Assembly: GCF_020010905.1 (NCBI RefSeq)
Contig: NZ_JAGJBY010000002.1
Location: 2,046,001-2,110,000 of the forward strand
Source: Streptomyces acidiscabies
GTDB taxonomy: Bacteria > Actinomycetota > Actinomycetes > Streptomycetales > Streptomycetaceae
Direction: 5' to 3'
DNA: 64,000 bases
A program made the position numbers and the translations under genes. The notes under the pieces are model-generated. The model ran no database searches and had not been told where the DNA came from. It saw only the letters and a program-made list of their open reading frames with translations. Of this stretch, positions 8,339 through 15,550 are shown in pieces. Within the stretch, counting starts at the first letter, position 1; every line of letters starts with the position of its first letter.

Positions 8339-9165
8339 TGCGCTGCCCCCGGACCGGCCAGTACGAAGCCCTCGCCCGCGTCCCGCAGCCGTGCGTGCAG
8401 TGCGTGGAAGACGTCCGCCGATCGCGCCCCCGGCCAGTTCGCCGGCAGCAGTCGTGCGGGGAGCCCCGGGTCGGCGTACGGCAGGCGCCGCCAGGTGTCC
8501 AGCGCTAGCAGGTAGTCCCGGTACGCCTCCTGCGGTGGCGTGTCGGAGCGCTCCCGCCAGGCCCTCAGTACCGGCTCGTGCGCGTCGAGGAACGCCTCGT
8601 GTTCCTTCGCGATCGCCGCGAGGTCCCACCACCGCGACACCGCCTCGACCGTCGCCGTGAACCCCAGGTGCTCGCCCCGGAACAGGTCGACGTACGGCCC
8701 GAGTCCGAGCCGCTCCAGGGTGCGCCGCGCCTCGTCGTGCAGGCGCGCGGGCGCGATCCACACGCCGGGTGCCGCTGTCCCGAACCCGAGCCCGGCCAGC
8801 CGGGACCGCAGGACGTGCCGCTTCTGCCGCTCGGACTCCGGCACGGAGAACACCGCGAGGACCCAGCCCTCGTCGCCGGGCGGCCCTTCGGAATAGATTC
8901 TGCGGTCGCCGTCGTCCATCAACTGCCGGGCCTCCGCCGACAGTTCGTACCCCGCCGCGCCGCGCTCGGTGCGCGCGGGCAGGAGCAGTCCGCGGCGTTT
9001 CAGCCGGGAGACGGAGGAGCGCACGGAGGGGGCGTCGACCCCCACCGCGGCGAGCAGCCGGATCAGCTCCGCGACGGGCACGGGGCCCGGCACGAAGCGG
9101 CCGTACGCGCCGTAGAGCGTGACGATCAGAGACCGTGGTGCATGCTGGTCGGACACGTTGATCAT
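8326..9165 (-). CDS. PaaX-family transcriptional regulator
   Basis: A 279-residue protein with an N-terminal winged-helix region (about residues 10-75, with VDAPSVRSSVSRLKRRGLL) and the long PaaX central and C-terminal domains. PaaX proteins repress aryl-CoA catabolic genes and are released by the CoA thioester. The gene is cotranscribed with the aryl-CoA ligase: its ATG (9165-9163) overlaps the ligase stop as ATGA. Probable targets are the promoters at about 4757 and 10858, which share GTGAC-N4-GTCA. The gene end is tandemly duplicated just downstream. Confidence 0.88.
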   Translation of the reverse strand: MINVSDQHAPRSLIVTLYGAYGRFVPGPVPVAELIRLLAAVGVDAPSVRSSVSRLKRRGLLLPARTERGAAGYELSAEARQLMDDGDRRIYSEGPPGDEGWVLAVFSVPESERQKRHVLRSRLAGLGFGTAAPGVWIAPARLHDEARRTLERLGLGPYVDLFRGEHLGFTATVEAVSRWWDLAAIAKEHEAFLDAHEPVLRAWRERSDTPPQEAYRDYLLALDTWRRLPYADPGLPARLLPANWPGARSADVFHALHARLRDAGEGFVLAGPGAAHGTE

Positions 9166-10805
9166 CTTAGGTCTTCGGCATCAGTGCTGGTCACCTCGGG
9201 TGTGCGCAGCCGGAACCGCTGGAGCTTCCCGGTCGCCGTGCGCGGCAGCCCGGCCGGGAAGCGGATCTCGCGCGGGCACTTGTACGGCGCCAACTCCGCC
9301 TTCACAAAAGCCCGCAGAGCCTCCACGTCCCGCCGCGCGCCCTCACGCAGTACGGCGTACGCGACGACGATCTGACCGCGTTCCTCGTCGGGCCGGCCCA
9401 CAACTGCCGCCTCCAGCACGTCCGGATGCCTCAGCAACGCCTCCTCGACCTCCGGGCCCGCGATGTTGTACCCGGCGGACACGATCATGTCGTCGGCGCG
9501 GGCGACGTACCTGAAGTACCCGTCCGCTTCCCGGACATAGGTGTCCCCGGTGATGTTCCAGCCGCCCCGCACGTACTCCCGCTGCCGGGGGTCGGCGAGG
9601 TACCGGCAGCCGACCGGACCGCGTACGGCGAGCAGACCCGGTGTGCCGTCGGCGACCGGTCTTCCCTCGCCGTCCTGCACGCGCGCTTCCCAGCCCGGCA
9701 CGGCAACTCCCGTCGTGCCGGGGCGGATCGCCTCGTCCGCCGCCGAGATGAAGATGTGCAGCAGCTCGGTGGCGCCGATGCCGTTGATGATCCGCAGGCC
9801 GGTCCGTTCGTGCCACGCCCGCCAGGTCGCCTCGGGCAGGTTCTCGCCGGCCGACACGCATCGCCGTAGCGACGACACGTCGTATGCGCCGAGGTCCGTG
9901 AGCATCGCGCGGTACGCGGTCGGCGCGGTGAACAGGACGGACACCTTGTGCTTCGGGATCGCCTCCAACAGGGCCTTCGGGCCTGCCTGTTCGAGGAGCA
10001 GGGCGCTTGCGCCGACGCGCAGGGGGAAGATGACCAGGCCGCCCAGTCCGAACGTGAATCCGAGTGGCGGGCTGCCTGTGAACACGTCGTCCGGGGTCGG
10101 GCGCAGGACGTGCTTCGCGAACGTGTCCGCGATCGCCAGGACGTCTCGGTGGAAGTGGGCGCAGCCCTTGGGGCGGCCGGTGGTTCCTGAGGTGAACGCG
10201 ATCAGTGCGACGTCGTCTGCCGCTGTGTCGACTGCCTGGTACGGGAGTTGGGGGGCGGGTCTGGTGAGGAGGTCGTCCGGGGTGTCTCCGCCGTACGCGG
10301 TGATCCGCAGGCCCGGGACCTCGGCTTTGATCAGGTCGTCCAGCGAGCGTGCGTCGCACAGGGCGTGGCTGACCTGGGCGATCTCGCACATCGTTGCCAG
10401 TTCGTGGGCTCGTTGCTGGGCCAGGACGGTGACTGCGATGGCGCCCGCTTTCAGGACGGCGAGCCAACATGCCGCCAGCCAGGGGGTGGTGGGGCCGCGT
10501 AACAGGACGCGGTTGCCGGGGACGATGTCGAGGTCGGTGGTGAGGGTGTGGGCTATGCGGTCCACGTGGGTGCGTAGGTCGCCGTAGGACCAGGTTGTGG
10601 TGGGGGTGTGGAAGGCGGGGGCGTTGTCCGGGGGGCCGGTGAGCAGGTCTGTGGCGCAGTTCAGGCGGGGCGGGTAGGCGAGGAGGGGCGGGTGGGCCGA
10701 GTCCTCTGTGTCGAACTCCTTTGTTTCGAGGCGGAGTTCGGGCCAGGTGTCGGGTGGTGGGAGGTGGTCGCGCGCGAAGGTGTCGACGTGGGCCGAGAGC
10801 TGCAC
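9162..10805 (-). CDS. Aryl-CoA ligase (2-aminobenzoate/benzoate-CoA ligase family)
   Basis: Activates an aromatic acid to its CoA thioester with ATP, forming the substrate for the cluster. The 547 residues show the AMP-binding P-loop FTSGTTGRPKG, the motif GFTFGLGG typical of benzoate/2-aminobenzoate-CoA ligases, the GIGATELLHIF block, the hinge YVARADDMIVSAGYNI and the terminal PRTATGKLQRF lysine. The GTG at 10805 is chosen: AAGGGGG stands about 10 bp upstream and the family-like sequence begins there (QLSAHVDTFARDHLPP). A reading 43 codons longer has no similarity. It lies head-to-head with the acyl-CoA dehydrogenase gene and is coupled to the PaaX-type gene by a 4-bp overlap. Confidence 0.9.
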   Translation of the reverse strand: MQLSAHVDTFARDHLPPPDTWPELRLETKEFDTEDSAHPPLLAYPPRLNCATDLLTGPPDNAPAFHTPTTTWSYGDLRTHVDRIAHTLTTDLDIVPGNRVLLRGPTTPWLAACWLAVLKAGAIAVTVLAQQRAHELATMCEIAQVSHALCDARSLDDLIKAEVPGLRITAYGGDTPDDLLTRPAPQLPYQAVDTAADDVALIAFTSGTTGRPKGCAHFHRDVLAIADTFAKHVLRPTPDDVFTGSPPLGFTFGLGGLVIFPLRVGASALLLEQAGPKALLEAIPKHKVSVLFTAPTAYRAMLTDLGAYDVSSLRRCVSAGENLPEATWRAWHERTGLRIINGIGATELLHIFISAADEAIRPGTTGVAVPGWEARVQDGEGRPVADGTPGLLAVRGPVGCRYLADPRQREYVRGGWNITGDTYVREADGYFRYVARADDMIVSAGYNIAGPEVEEALLRHPDVLEAAVVGRPDEERGQIVVAYAVLREGARRDVEALRAFVKAELAPYKCPREIRFPAGLPRTATGKLQRFRLRTPEVTSTDAEDLR

Positions 10806-10857
10806 AGTGGCTCGCCCCCTTGTCGGTTCGGGGTCGTGCGTCGAGCGTAACGTGTTG

Positions 10858-10870
10858 GTGACGGCGGTCA
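10858..10870. promoter_or_regulatory. Shared GTGAC-N4-GTCA motif in the divergent promoter
   Basis: GTGAC-GGCG-GTCA lies between the divergent ligase and acyl-CoA dehydrogenase genes and matches the inverted repeat at 4757-4772. It is a candidate PaaX-type operator; no binding data are available here. Confidence 0.3.
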
Positions 10871-10909
10871 ACAGTGCGCGATATGGTCGAGGCTGAGGGG
10901 GTGTACGCC

Positions 10910-12130
10910 ATGGGGCGTTCCGACTTGCGCACACTGGCCGCGGAAGTCCTCCGTCCGCTCGCGGAGAAGGGGGAGCCCGGCAGGGTCAACCGTCCCCTTG
11001 TCGCCGAGCTCGGTCAACGGGGCCTGCTGGAACGGCTGTTCACGTACGGCGCCGTCGAACTCTGCGAGGTGCGGGAGGCGTTGGCGTACGGCTGCACCGA
11101 GGCGGAGACCGCGTTCGCGCTTCAGGGGCTGGGGGCGTATCCCGTGCATGGGTACGGGAGTTCGGGTCAGCGGGAGCGGTGGTTGCCGGGGGTGCGGGCG
11201 GGGAGGGTGGTTGCGGCGTTCGCGTTGAGCGAGGCGGGGGCGGGGTCGGATGCGGCGGCGTTGGGGTTGCGGGCGGTACCGGATGGGGGCGGTGGTGGGG
11301 GTGCGGGTGTCGGTGGTCGTGGTGGAGGTGGTGCGGGTGTCGGTGGTGCTGCGGGCGCGGATGCGGGTGCTGGGGTCGGTGGTGGCGGTGGGCGTGGCTG
11401 GCGGCTCGTGGGGGAGAAGTGTTGGATCTCCAATGCTCCCGAGGCCGACTTCTACACGGTGTTCGCTCGTACCGGGGAGGCGGGGGCGCGTGGCATCACC
11501 GCGTTTCTCGTGCCCGCCGATCGGCCCGGGCTCAGTGGTGAGCCCCTCGACATGCTGTCGCCGCATCCCATTGGGGCGCTCACCTTCGACGGTGTGCCCG
11601 TCGGGCCCGAGGACGTCATCGGGGAGACCGGCCGGGGGTTCCGTGTCGCGATGGGGACGCTCAATCGGTTCCGGCCGAGTGTCGGTGCCTTTGCCGTCGG
11701 GATGGCGCAGGCCGCACTGGACGCGACCCTCGACTGGACGTCCCAACGGGACGCGTTCGGCGGCAAGTTGAGGGACCTCCAGGCTGTGTCCCACCAAGTC
11801 GCCGAGATGGCGGTGCGGGTCGAGGCGGCTCGGTTGATGGTCCGTGCGGCGGCCTCCGCGTACGACGCCGGTGGCGCGGACGTGCCCCGGCGGGTGGCGA
11901 TGGGGAAGCTGTTCGCGACCGAGGCCGCGCAGTATGTCGTCGACAGGGCGGTGCAGTTGCACGGGGCGCGGGCGTTGCAGCGGGGGCATCTGCTGGAGCA
12001 CCTGTACCGGGAGGTGCGGGCGCCTCGGATCTACGAGGGGGCGAGCGAGGTGCAACGGGGGATTGTGGCGCGGGAGTTGTATGCGGAGCGGGACGGGTTG
12101 AGGGGTGGGGCGGGGGAGGGGGGCGTGTGA
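10910..12130 (+). CDS. Acyl-CoA dehydrogenase with glycine-rich insertion
   Basis: An FAD acyl-CoA dehydrogenase, about 406 residues from the ATG at 10910. That start has a strong GAGGGGG 8 bp upstream; earlier in-frame starts at 10874 and 10883 lack one. Visible blocks are FALSEAGAGSDAAAL, CWISNAPEADFYTVFA, RDAFGGKLRDLQAV and the C-terminal IYEGASEVQRGIVARELY holding the usual catalytic Glu. Between the first two blocks (bases about 11284-11400) is an unusual run of about 38 residues, almost all Gly, Ala and Val, made of internal repeats. It sits in the middle beta-domain, where the family normally has a short loop. The role is probably oxidation of the CoA intermediate after ring cleavage. 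Confidence 0.88.
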   Translation: MGRSDLRTLAAEVLRPLAEKGEPGRVNRPLVAELGQRGLLERLFTYGAVELCEVREALAYGCTEAETAFALQGLGAYPVHGYGSSGQRERWLPGVRAGRVVAAFALSEAGAGSDAAALGLRAVPDGGGGGGAGVGGRGGGGAGVGGAAGADAGAGVGGGGGRGWRLVGEKCWISNAPEADFYTVFARTGEAGARGITAFLVPADRPGLSGEPLDMLSPHPIGALTFDGVPVGPEDVIGETGRGFRVAMGTLNRFRPSVGAFAVGMAQAALDATLDWTSQRDAFGGKLRDLQAVSHQVAEMAVRVEAARLMVRAAASAYDAGGADVPRRVAMGKLFATEAAQYVVDRAVQLHGARALQRGHLLEHLYREVRAPRIYEGASEVQRGIVARELYAERDGLRGGAGEGGV

Positions 12131-12178
12131 GCGGGGTCGGTGGCGGGGGTGCCGTGGGCGGGGGCGTCGGTCGGGAGG

Positions 12179-12452
12179 GGCGTACTCCATGCGAGGCCGG
12201 TGGCTGGGAAGGGCGTACCCCACGCGGGGTCGGTGGCGGGGATAGGCGTGCCGCAGGCGGGGGCGGTGGCTGGGGTGGGCGTACTCCATGCGAGGTTGGC
12301 GGCCGGGATGGACGTACTCCACGCGGGGTCGGTGGCGGAGATGGGCGTGCCGCAGGCGGGGGCGGTGGCTGGGGTGGGCGTACTCCATGCGAGGTTGGCG
12401 GCCGGGATGGACGTACCCCGCGCGAAGTCGGCGGCCAAGAAGGGCATACCGC
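12179..12452 (+). repeat. 33-bp tandem array duplicating the RidA-gene translation start region
   Basis: Eight units of exactly 33 bp begin at 12179, 12212, 12245, 12278, 12311, 12344, 12377 and 12410; the ninth (12443) contains the real start codon at 12453. There is also a 99-bp higher-order pattern, units 3-5 resembling 6-8. Units 1, 4 and 7 carry a purine-rich GGGTGGG-like stretch, GCGTACTCC, then ATG at offset 10, as the genuine start does (AAGAAGGG, CATACCGC, ATG). The ATGs at 12288 and 12387 are in frame with the RidA gene and open. Confidence 0.9.
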
Positions 12453-12851
12453 ATGAGCATCGAGCGACTGAACCCCGCCGAACTGTCACCCCCCTCCGGC
12501 TTCTCCCACGCCGTCGTCGCCACCGGCACCCGCCTCGTCTTCCTCGCCGGTCAGACCGCACTCGACGGTGGCGGGAAGGTCGTCGGGGAGACGCTGGCCG
12601 AGCAGTTCGAGACGGCGTTGCGGAATCTGCTGGCCGCGCTCACGGCGGCGGGGGGCTGCGCGGCCGACCTCGCGAGGGTGACGGTGTACGTCACGGATGT
12701 CGCCGCGTATCGCACCGCCGCGCCTCAACTGGGCCGGATATGGCGGGAGTTGGCGGGCCGGGACTATCCGGCGATGGCGGTCGTCGGCATCGTACGGCTG
12801 TGGGACGAGGAGGCGCTGATCGAACTGGACGGGTTCGCGGTGCTGGAGTGA
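12453..12851 (+). CDS. RidA/YjgF-family protein (enamine/imine deaminase)
   Basis: A 132-residue RidA-fold protein: FSHAVVATGTRLVFLAGQTA, DLARVTVYVTD and a C-terminal PAMAVVGIVRLWDEEALIELDG. It ends in ELDGFAV in place of the usual EIEA-type ending. The canonical substrate Arg of RidA (in SR-C/R-x-x-V) is hard to place, so it may be a RidA subgroup with another substrate. In a 2-aminobenzoyl-CoA pathway it could hydrolyse the ring enamine/imine and release ammonia; that is inference from context. The ATG at 12453 is chosen for its AAGAAGGG site and because the fold begins there, but two upstream ATGs in the 33-bp array could add 22 or 55 residues. Confidence 0.85.
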   Translation: MSIERLNPAELSPPSGFSHAVVATGTRLVFLAGQTALDGGGKVVGETLAEQFETALRNLLAALTAAGGCAADLARVTVYVTDVAAYRTAAPQLGRIWRELAGRDYPAMAVVGIVRLWDEEALIELDGFAVLE

Positions 12852-13204
12852 AGGGGGCTGGGGCGAATGGAGTTGGAGCGAGCGGGGCTTGACTGAACCC
12901 TGCCGGGGTGAAGGGCGCTGAGGTGAGCCGGGTCGGGGTGAAGGGCGCTGAGGTGAGCCGGGTCGGGGTGAAGGGCGCTGAGGTGAGCCGGGTCGGGGTG
13001 AAGGGCGCTGAGGTGAGCCGGGTCGGGGTGAACGGTGCTGAGGTGAGCCGGGTCGGGATGAACGGTGCTGAGGTGAGCCGGGTCGGGGTGAACGGTGCTG
13101 AGGCCAACCGCGCTGGAGTGAACGAGGCTGGGCTGAACCGTGCGGGAGCGAGCCGGGCTGGGTTGAACCGTGCGGGAGCGAGCCGGGCTGTAGCGAGCCA
13201 CCCT
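12852..13204. repeat. 30-bp tandem array downstream of the RidA gene
   Basis: Units of exactly 30 bp start at 12905 and repeat to about 13204: four nearly perfect copies of GGGGTGAAGGGCGCTGAGGT followed by GAGCCGGGTC, three with an AAC-GGT variant, then three decayed ones. Degenerate units are also visible from 12852. One frame reads as a V-K-G-A-E-V-S-R-V-G decapeptide repeat, but there is no supported gene, so it is listed as a repeat. Confidence 0.9.
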
Positions 13205-13377
13205 CGGCATCCTCCGCCCGCCGGTCCCCGGCGTCTTCCGCCCGCCGGTTCCCGGCCCCCTGCTCGCTGGTCCTCGGCGTCCTCCGTCTGCCGGTTTCCG
13301 GCATCCCCTCCGTCCCCCGGTCCCCAGCATCCTCCGCCCACCAACCCCCGCCCCCACCTCATGCCGCAACCAACTGC

Positions 13378-13580
13378 CCGCCGGTGCCACGACCCTGCCG
13401 TCCGGCAGCAGTTCGCCGGAGTCGGCACCCCCGCCCACCGCTCCCCGGCATCCACACCCGCCCTCATCGCTCAAGCCGCCACCAACCGCCCCGCCGACGC
13501 CACGACCCTGCCGTCCGGCAGCAGTTCGCCGGAGTCGGCACCCCCGCCCACCGCTCCCCGGCATCCACACCCCCCACCGC
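13378..13580. repeat. Tandem copies of the DUF5999 gene 3' end (about 110-113 bp period)
   Basis: The block ACCCTGCCGTCCGGCA with its neighbourhood occurs at 13391, 13504 and, inside the intact gene, 13614: periods of 113 and 110 bp. On the minus strand each copy encodes the end of the DUF5999 protein (GELLPDGRVVA...). The extra copies are 3' fragments only. Bases 13205-13377 hold more decayed CCGG-rich repeats and no gene. Confidence 0.8.
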
Positions 13581-13754
13581 TCAAGCCGCCACCAACCGCC
13601 CCGCCGGCGCCACCACCCTGCCGTCCGGCAACAGTTCGCCGCAGTCGTCGAAGACGATCGTGCCGTCGCACAGCAGGTTCCAGCCCTGCTCCGGGTGGGC
13701 GGCGACGACGTGTGCGGAACCCTCGGCGGTCCCGGAGACGGTGTGGGAACACAT
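13581..13754 (-). CDS. Small DUF5999-family protein
   Basis: 57 residues beginning MCSHTVSG and containing the family block HPEQGWNLLCDGTIVFDDCGELLPDGRVVAP. Such short proteins are common in Streptomyces and their function is unknown. The start at 13754 is chosen because family members begin with MC-H; a frame-extended reading upstream has no similarity. The 3' end has been copied twice downstream of the stop. The stretch 13755-14094 contains no further recognisable gene. Confidence 0.75.
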   Translation of the reverse strand: MCSHTVSGTAEGSAHVVAAHPEQGWNLLCDGTIVFDDCGELLPDGRVVAPAGRLVAA

Positions 13755-14094
13755 GGCGCACCTCCATACGTGGGGAGCGGCCCGAGCGGACCGTCCCGCA
13801 TGGATAGACCATGCTCCCGCCGCGAACTCATCGGAACGGCTCCACCGCAAGCGTGACAACACCAGGACAACTCCGGGACGGATCCCCGACGCCGGTCACC
13901 GACCGGTGGACGCGGGGGGTCGCGGAGACACCGCCGTACGACCGACCCGCCGCTGCACACCCCGTGCCGCCGTACGGTCGTATCCGCATCGACCAATGGC
14001 ATGGACTCGCCCCCCAACCCCCACCACCCACCCCGAACCGGGTCACACACCCCGGTATCGCTGGTCGGAAACATCCCGAACCAGGAGGTACCCC

Positions 14095-14535
14095 ATGTCC
14101 CTGCGTTCCGCCCTCGGCACGGCCGCCGGTGCCGCGCTGCTCCTGCTGGCCGCTCCCGACGCGCTGGCCTCCCCGCCGGCGCAAGCCGCCCCGTACGAGA
14201 CCGTGACCGTCGACCCGGTGGGCCGTATCGCCGCCGACGGCACCGTCACCCTCTCCGGCACGTACCGCTGCCTCGGCAGCGAGGGCCCCGTCTTCGTGAG
14301 CAGCTCCGTGAACCAGGACTCCGGCGATGTCAGCCACGGCATCGGCGGCACGGCCGCGCAGTGCGACGGCGTCGAGCACACCTGGGAGAACACCGGCAGA
14401 CCGTCCCCGTCCGCCCTCACCCCCGGCGCCGCGAGAGTCGAGGCGACCCTGATGGAACTCGCCCCCGAGGGCGGCCTCCCCGTCCCGCGCTACCACGCCC
14501 GCGAGACCGGGCCGGTGACGCTCACGCAGGCGTGA
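14095..14535 (+). CDS. Secreted DUF6299-family protein
   Basis: 146 residues with a Sec signal peptide (MSLRSALGTAAGAALLLLAAP, predicted cut near ALAS or AQA, residues 25-32). The mature domain follows the DUF6299 pattern: VTVDPVGRIAADGTVTLSGTYRC, two Cys (RCLGS and AQCDG) likely forming a disulfide, and an ending with RETGPVTLTQA. The CAGGAGG site 8 bp before the ATG at 14095 fixes the start. Exported; function unknown. Confidence 0.8.
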   Translation: MSLRSALGTAAGAALLLLAAPDALASPPAQAAPYETVTVDPVGRIAADGTVTLSGTYRCLGSEGPVFVSSSVNQDSGDVSHGIGGTAAQCDGVEHTWENTGRPSPSALTPGAARVEATLMELAPEGGLPVPRYHARETGPVTLTQA

Positions 14536-14604
14536 CTTTCGGCCACGCCCGCTCGCGGGAGAGGGCGTGGCTCCCAGTGGCTCCTGGTGGCTCACCCATG
14601 ACGC

Positions 14605-15420
14605 TCAGCGGAACGCGTCCACGTTCTCCCGCGCCCACTGCCCGTACGTCCGCCCCGGCGCACCGACGATCTCCGGGACCGTCGAACGGACCCTGAGGAG
14701 CGCCTCGTTGACGTCCCCGCCGGTCAGATCGAGGATCGCGCTCGCCGTCTCCGGGGCCAGGTACGCCGTCATGTCGTCGTGGGCCTCGGCACGGGTGAGC
14801 TCGGTGAGGGTGATCGTGCGGCCCAGGGCGCCTGCGAGGGCCGCGACCTGCTCGCGGACGGTCACCCGGGCCGGGCCCGTGAGCGCGTACGTCCGGTTGC
14901 GGTGGGCCGGGGTCGTCAGGGCTCGGTGCGCGACCGCCGCGATGTCCGCCGGGTGGATCGCGGGGAGGCCCGTGTCGACGTAGGGCGCGCGGACCTCGCC
15001 GCGTTCGCGGATCGCCGGCGCCCACCAGAGGGTGTTCGACGCGAACTGGGTGGGCCGCAGGATCGTCCACTCCATGCCGCTGTCCCGGACGGCCTTCTCC
15101 ACCGCGCGGTTGCGTTTCGCGGCGGGGAGGTGGGGGTGGGTCTCGACGGTGATCGAGGAGACGAGGACGACGTGCTCGGCGCCGGCGCGGCGGGCGTGTA
15201 CGAGGATGTCCTCCTCGGCGCCGGTACCCTGGAGGAGGAACAGTGAACGGGCCCCTTCCAGCGCGGAGTCGAGGGTCTCGGGGCGGGTGAGGTCGCCCTC
15301 CACGGCTTCGGGGAAGCCGGCGCGGGCCGCGTCACGGGTGAGGCCCCTGACCTGCGTGCCGCGCAACTCCTTGAGCAGCACCCGCCCGATGTTCCCGGTC
15401 GCGCCGGTCACGAGGATCAT
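14605..15420 (-). CDS. NmrA-like NAD(P)-binding oxidoreductase
   Basis: A 271-residue atypical short-chain dehydrogenase of the NmrA/HSCARG group. It has an N-terminal dinucleotide motif TGATGNIG, then VVLVSSITVETHP and ILRPTQFASNTLWW. The catalytic Tyr-x-x-x-Lys of classical SDRs is absent. It is likely an NADP-sensing or quinone-reductase-like protein. It stands alone, with a divergent virginiamycin B lyase homologue 130 bp away. Confidence 0.82.
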   Translation of the reverse strand: MILVTGATGNIGRVLLKELRGTQVRGLTRDAARAGFPEAVEGDLTRPETLDSALEGARSLFLLQGTGAEEDILVHARRAGAEHVVLVSSITVETHPHLPAAKRNRAVEKAVRDSGMEWTILRPTQFASNTLWWAPAIRERGEVRAPYVDTGLPAIHPADIAAVAHRALTTPAHRNRTYALTGPARVTVREQVAALAGALGRTITLTELTRAEAHDDMTAYLAPETASAILDLTGGDVNEALLRVRSTVPEIVGAPGRTYGQWARENVDAFR

Positions 15421-15550
15421 CGCCGTACATCTCCCTGGTCGTCGGTGGAGTGCACGCTAGGAACTCAACTCCGGTTGAGGTCAAGGAGGTTCGCGAGGCC
15501 CCCGCATATCCGCGAGCGCCCACCCCCAACTCCCCCTACGATCACCCCTC

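Noticed and set aside
12179..13204. CRISPR array
   Set aside because: The repeats are contiguous, without unique spacers, and differ from each other gradually. No cas genes are present.
12908..13807. Protein made of decapeptide repeats
   Set aside because: The open frame follows from the repeat length being a multiple of three and from high GC. It has no ribosome site, and it runs through DNA that is antisense to the DUF5999 gene.
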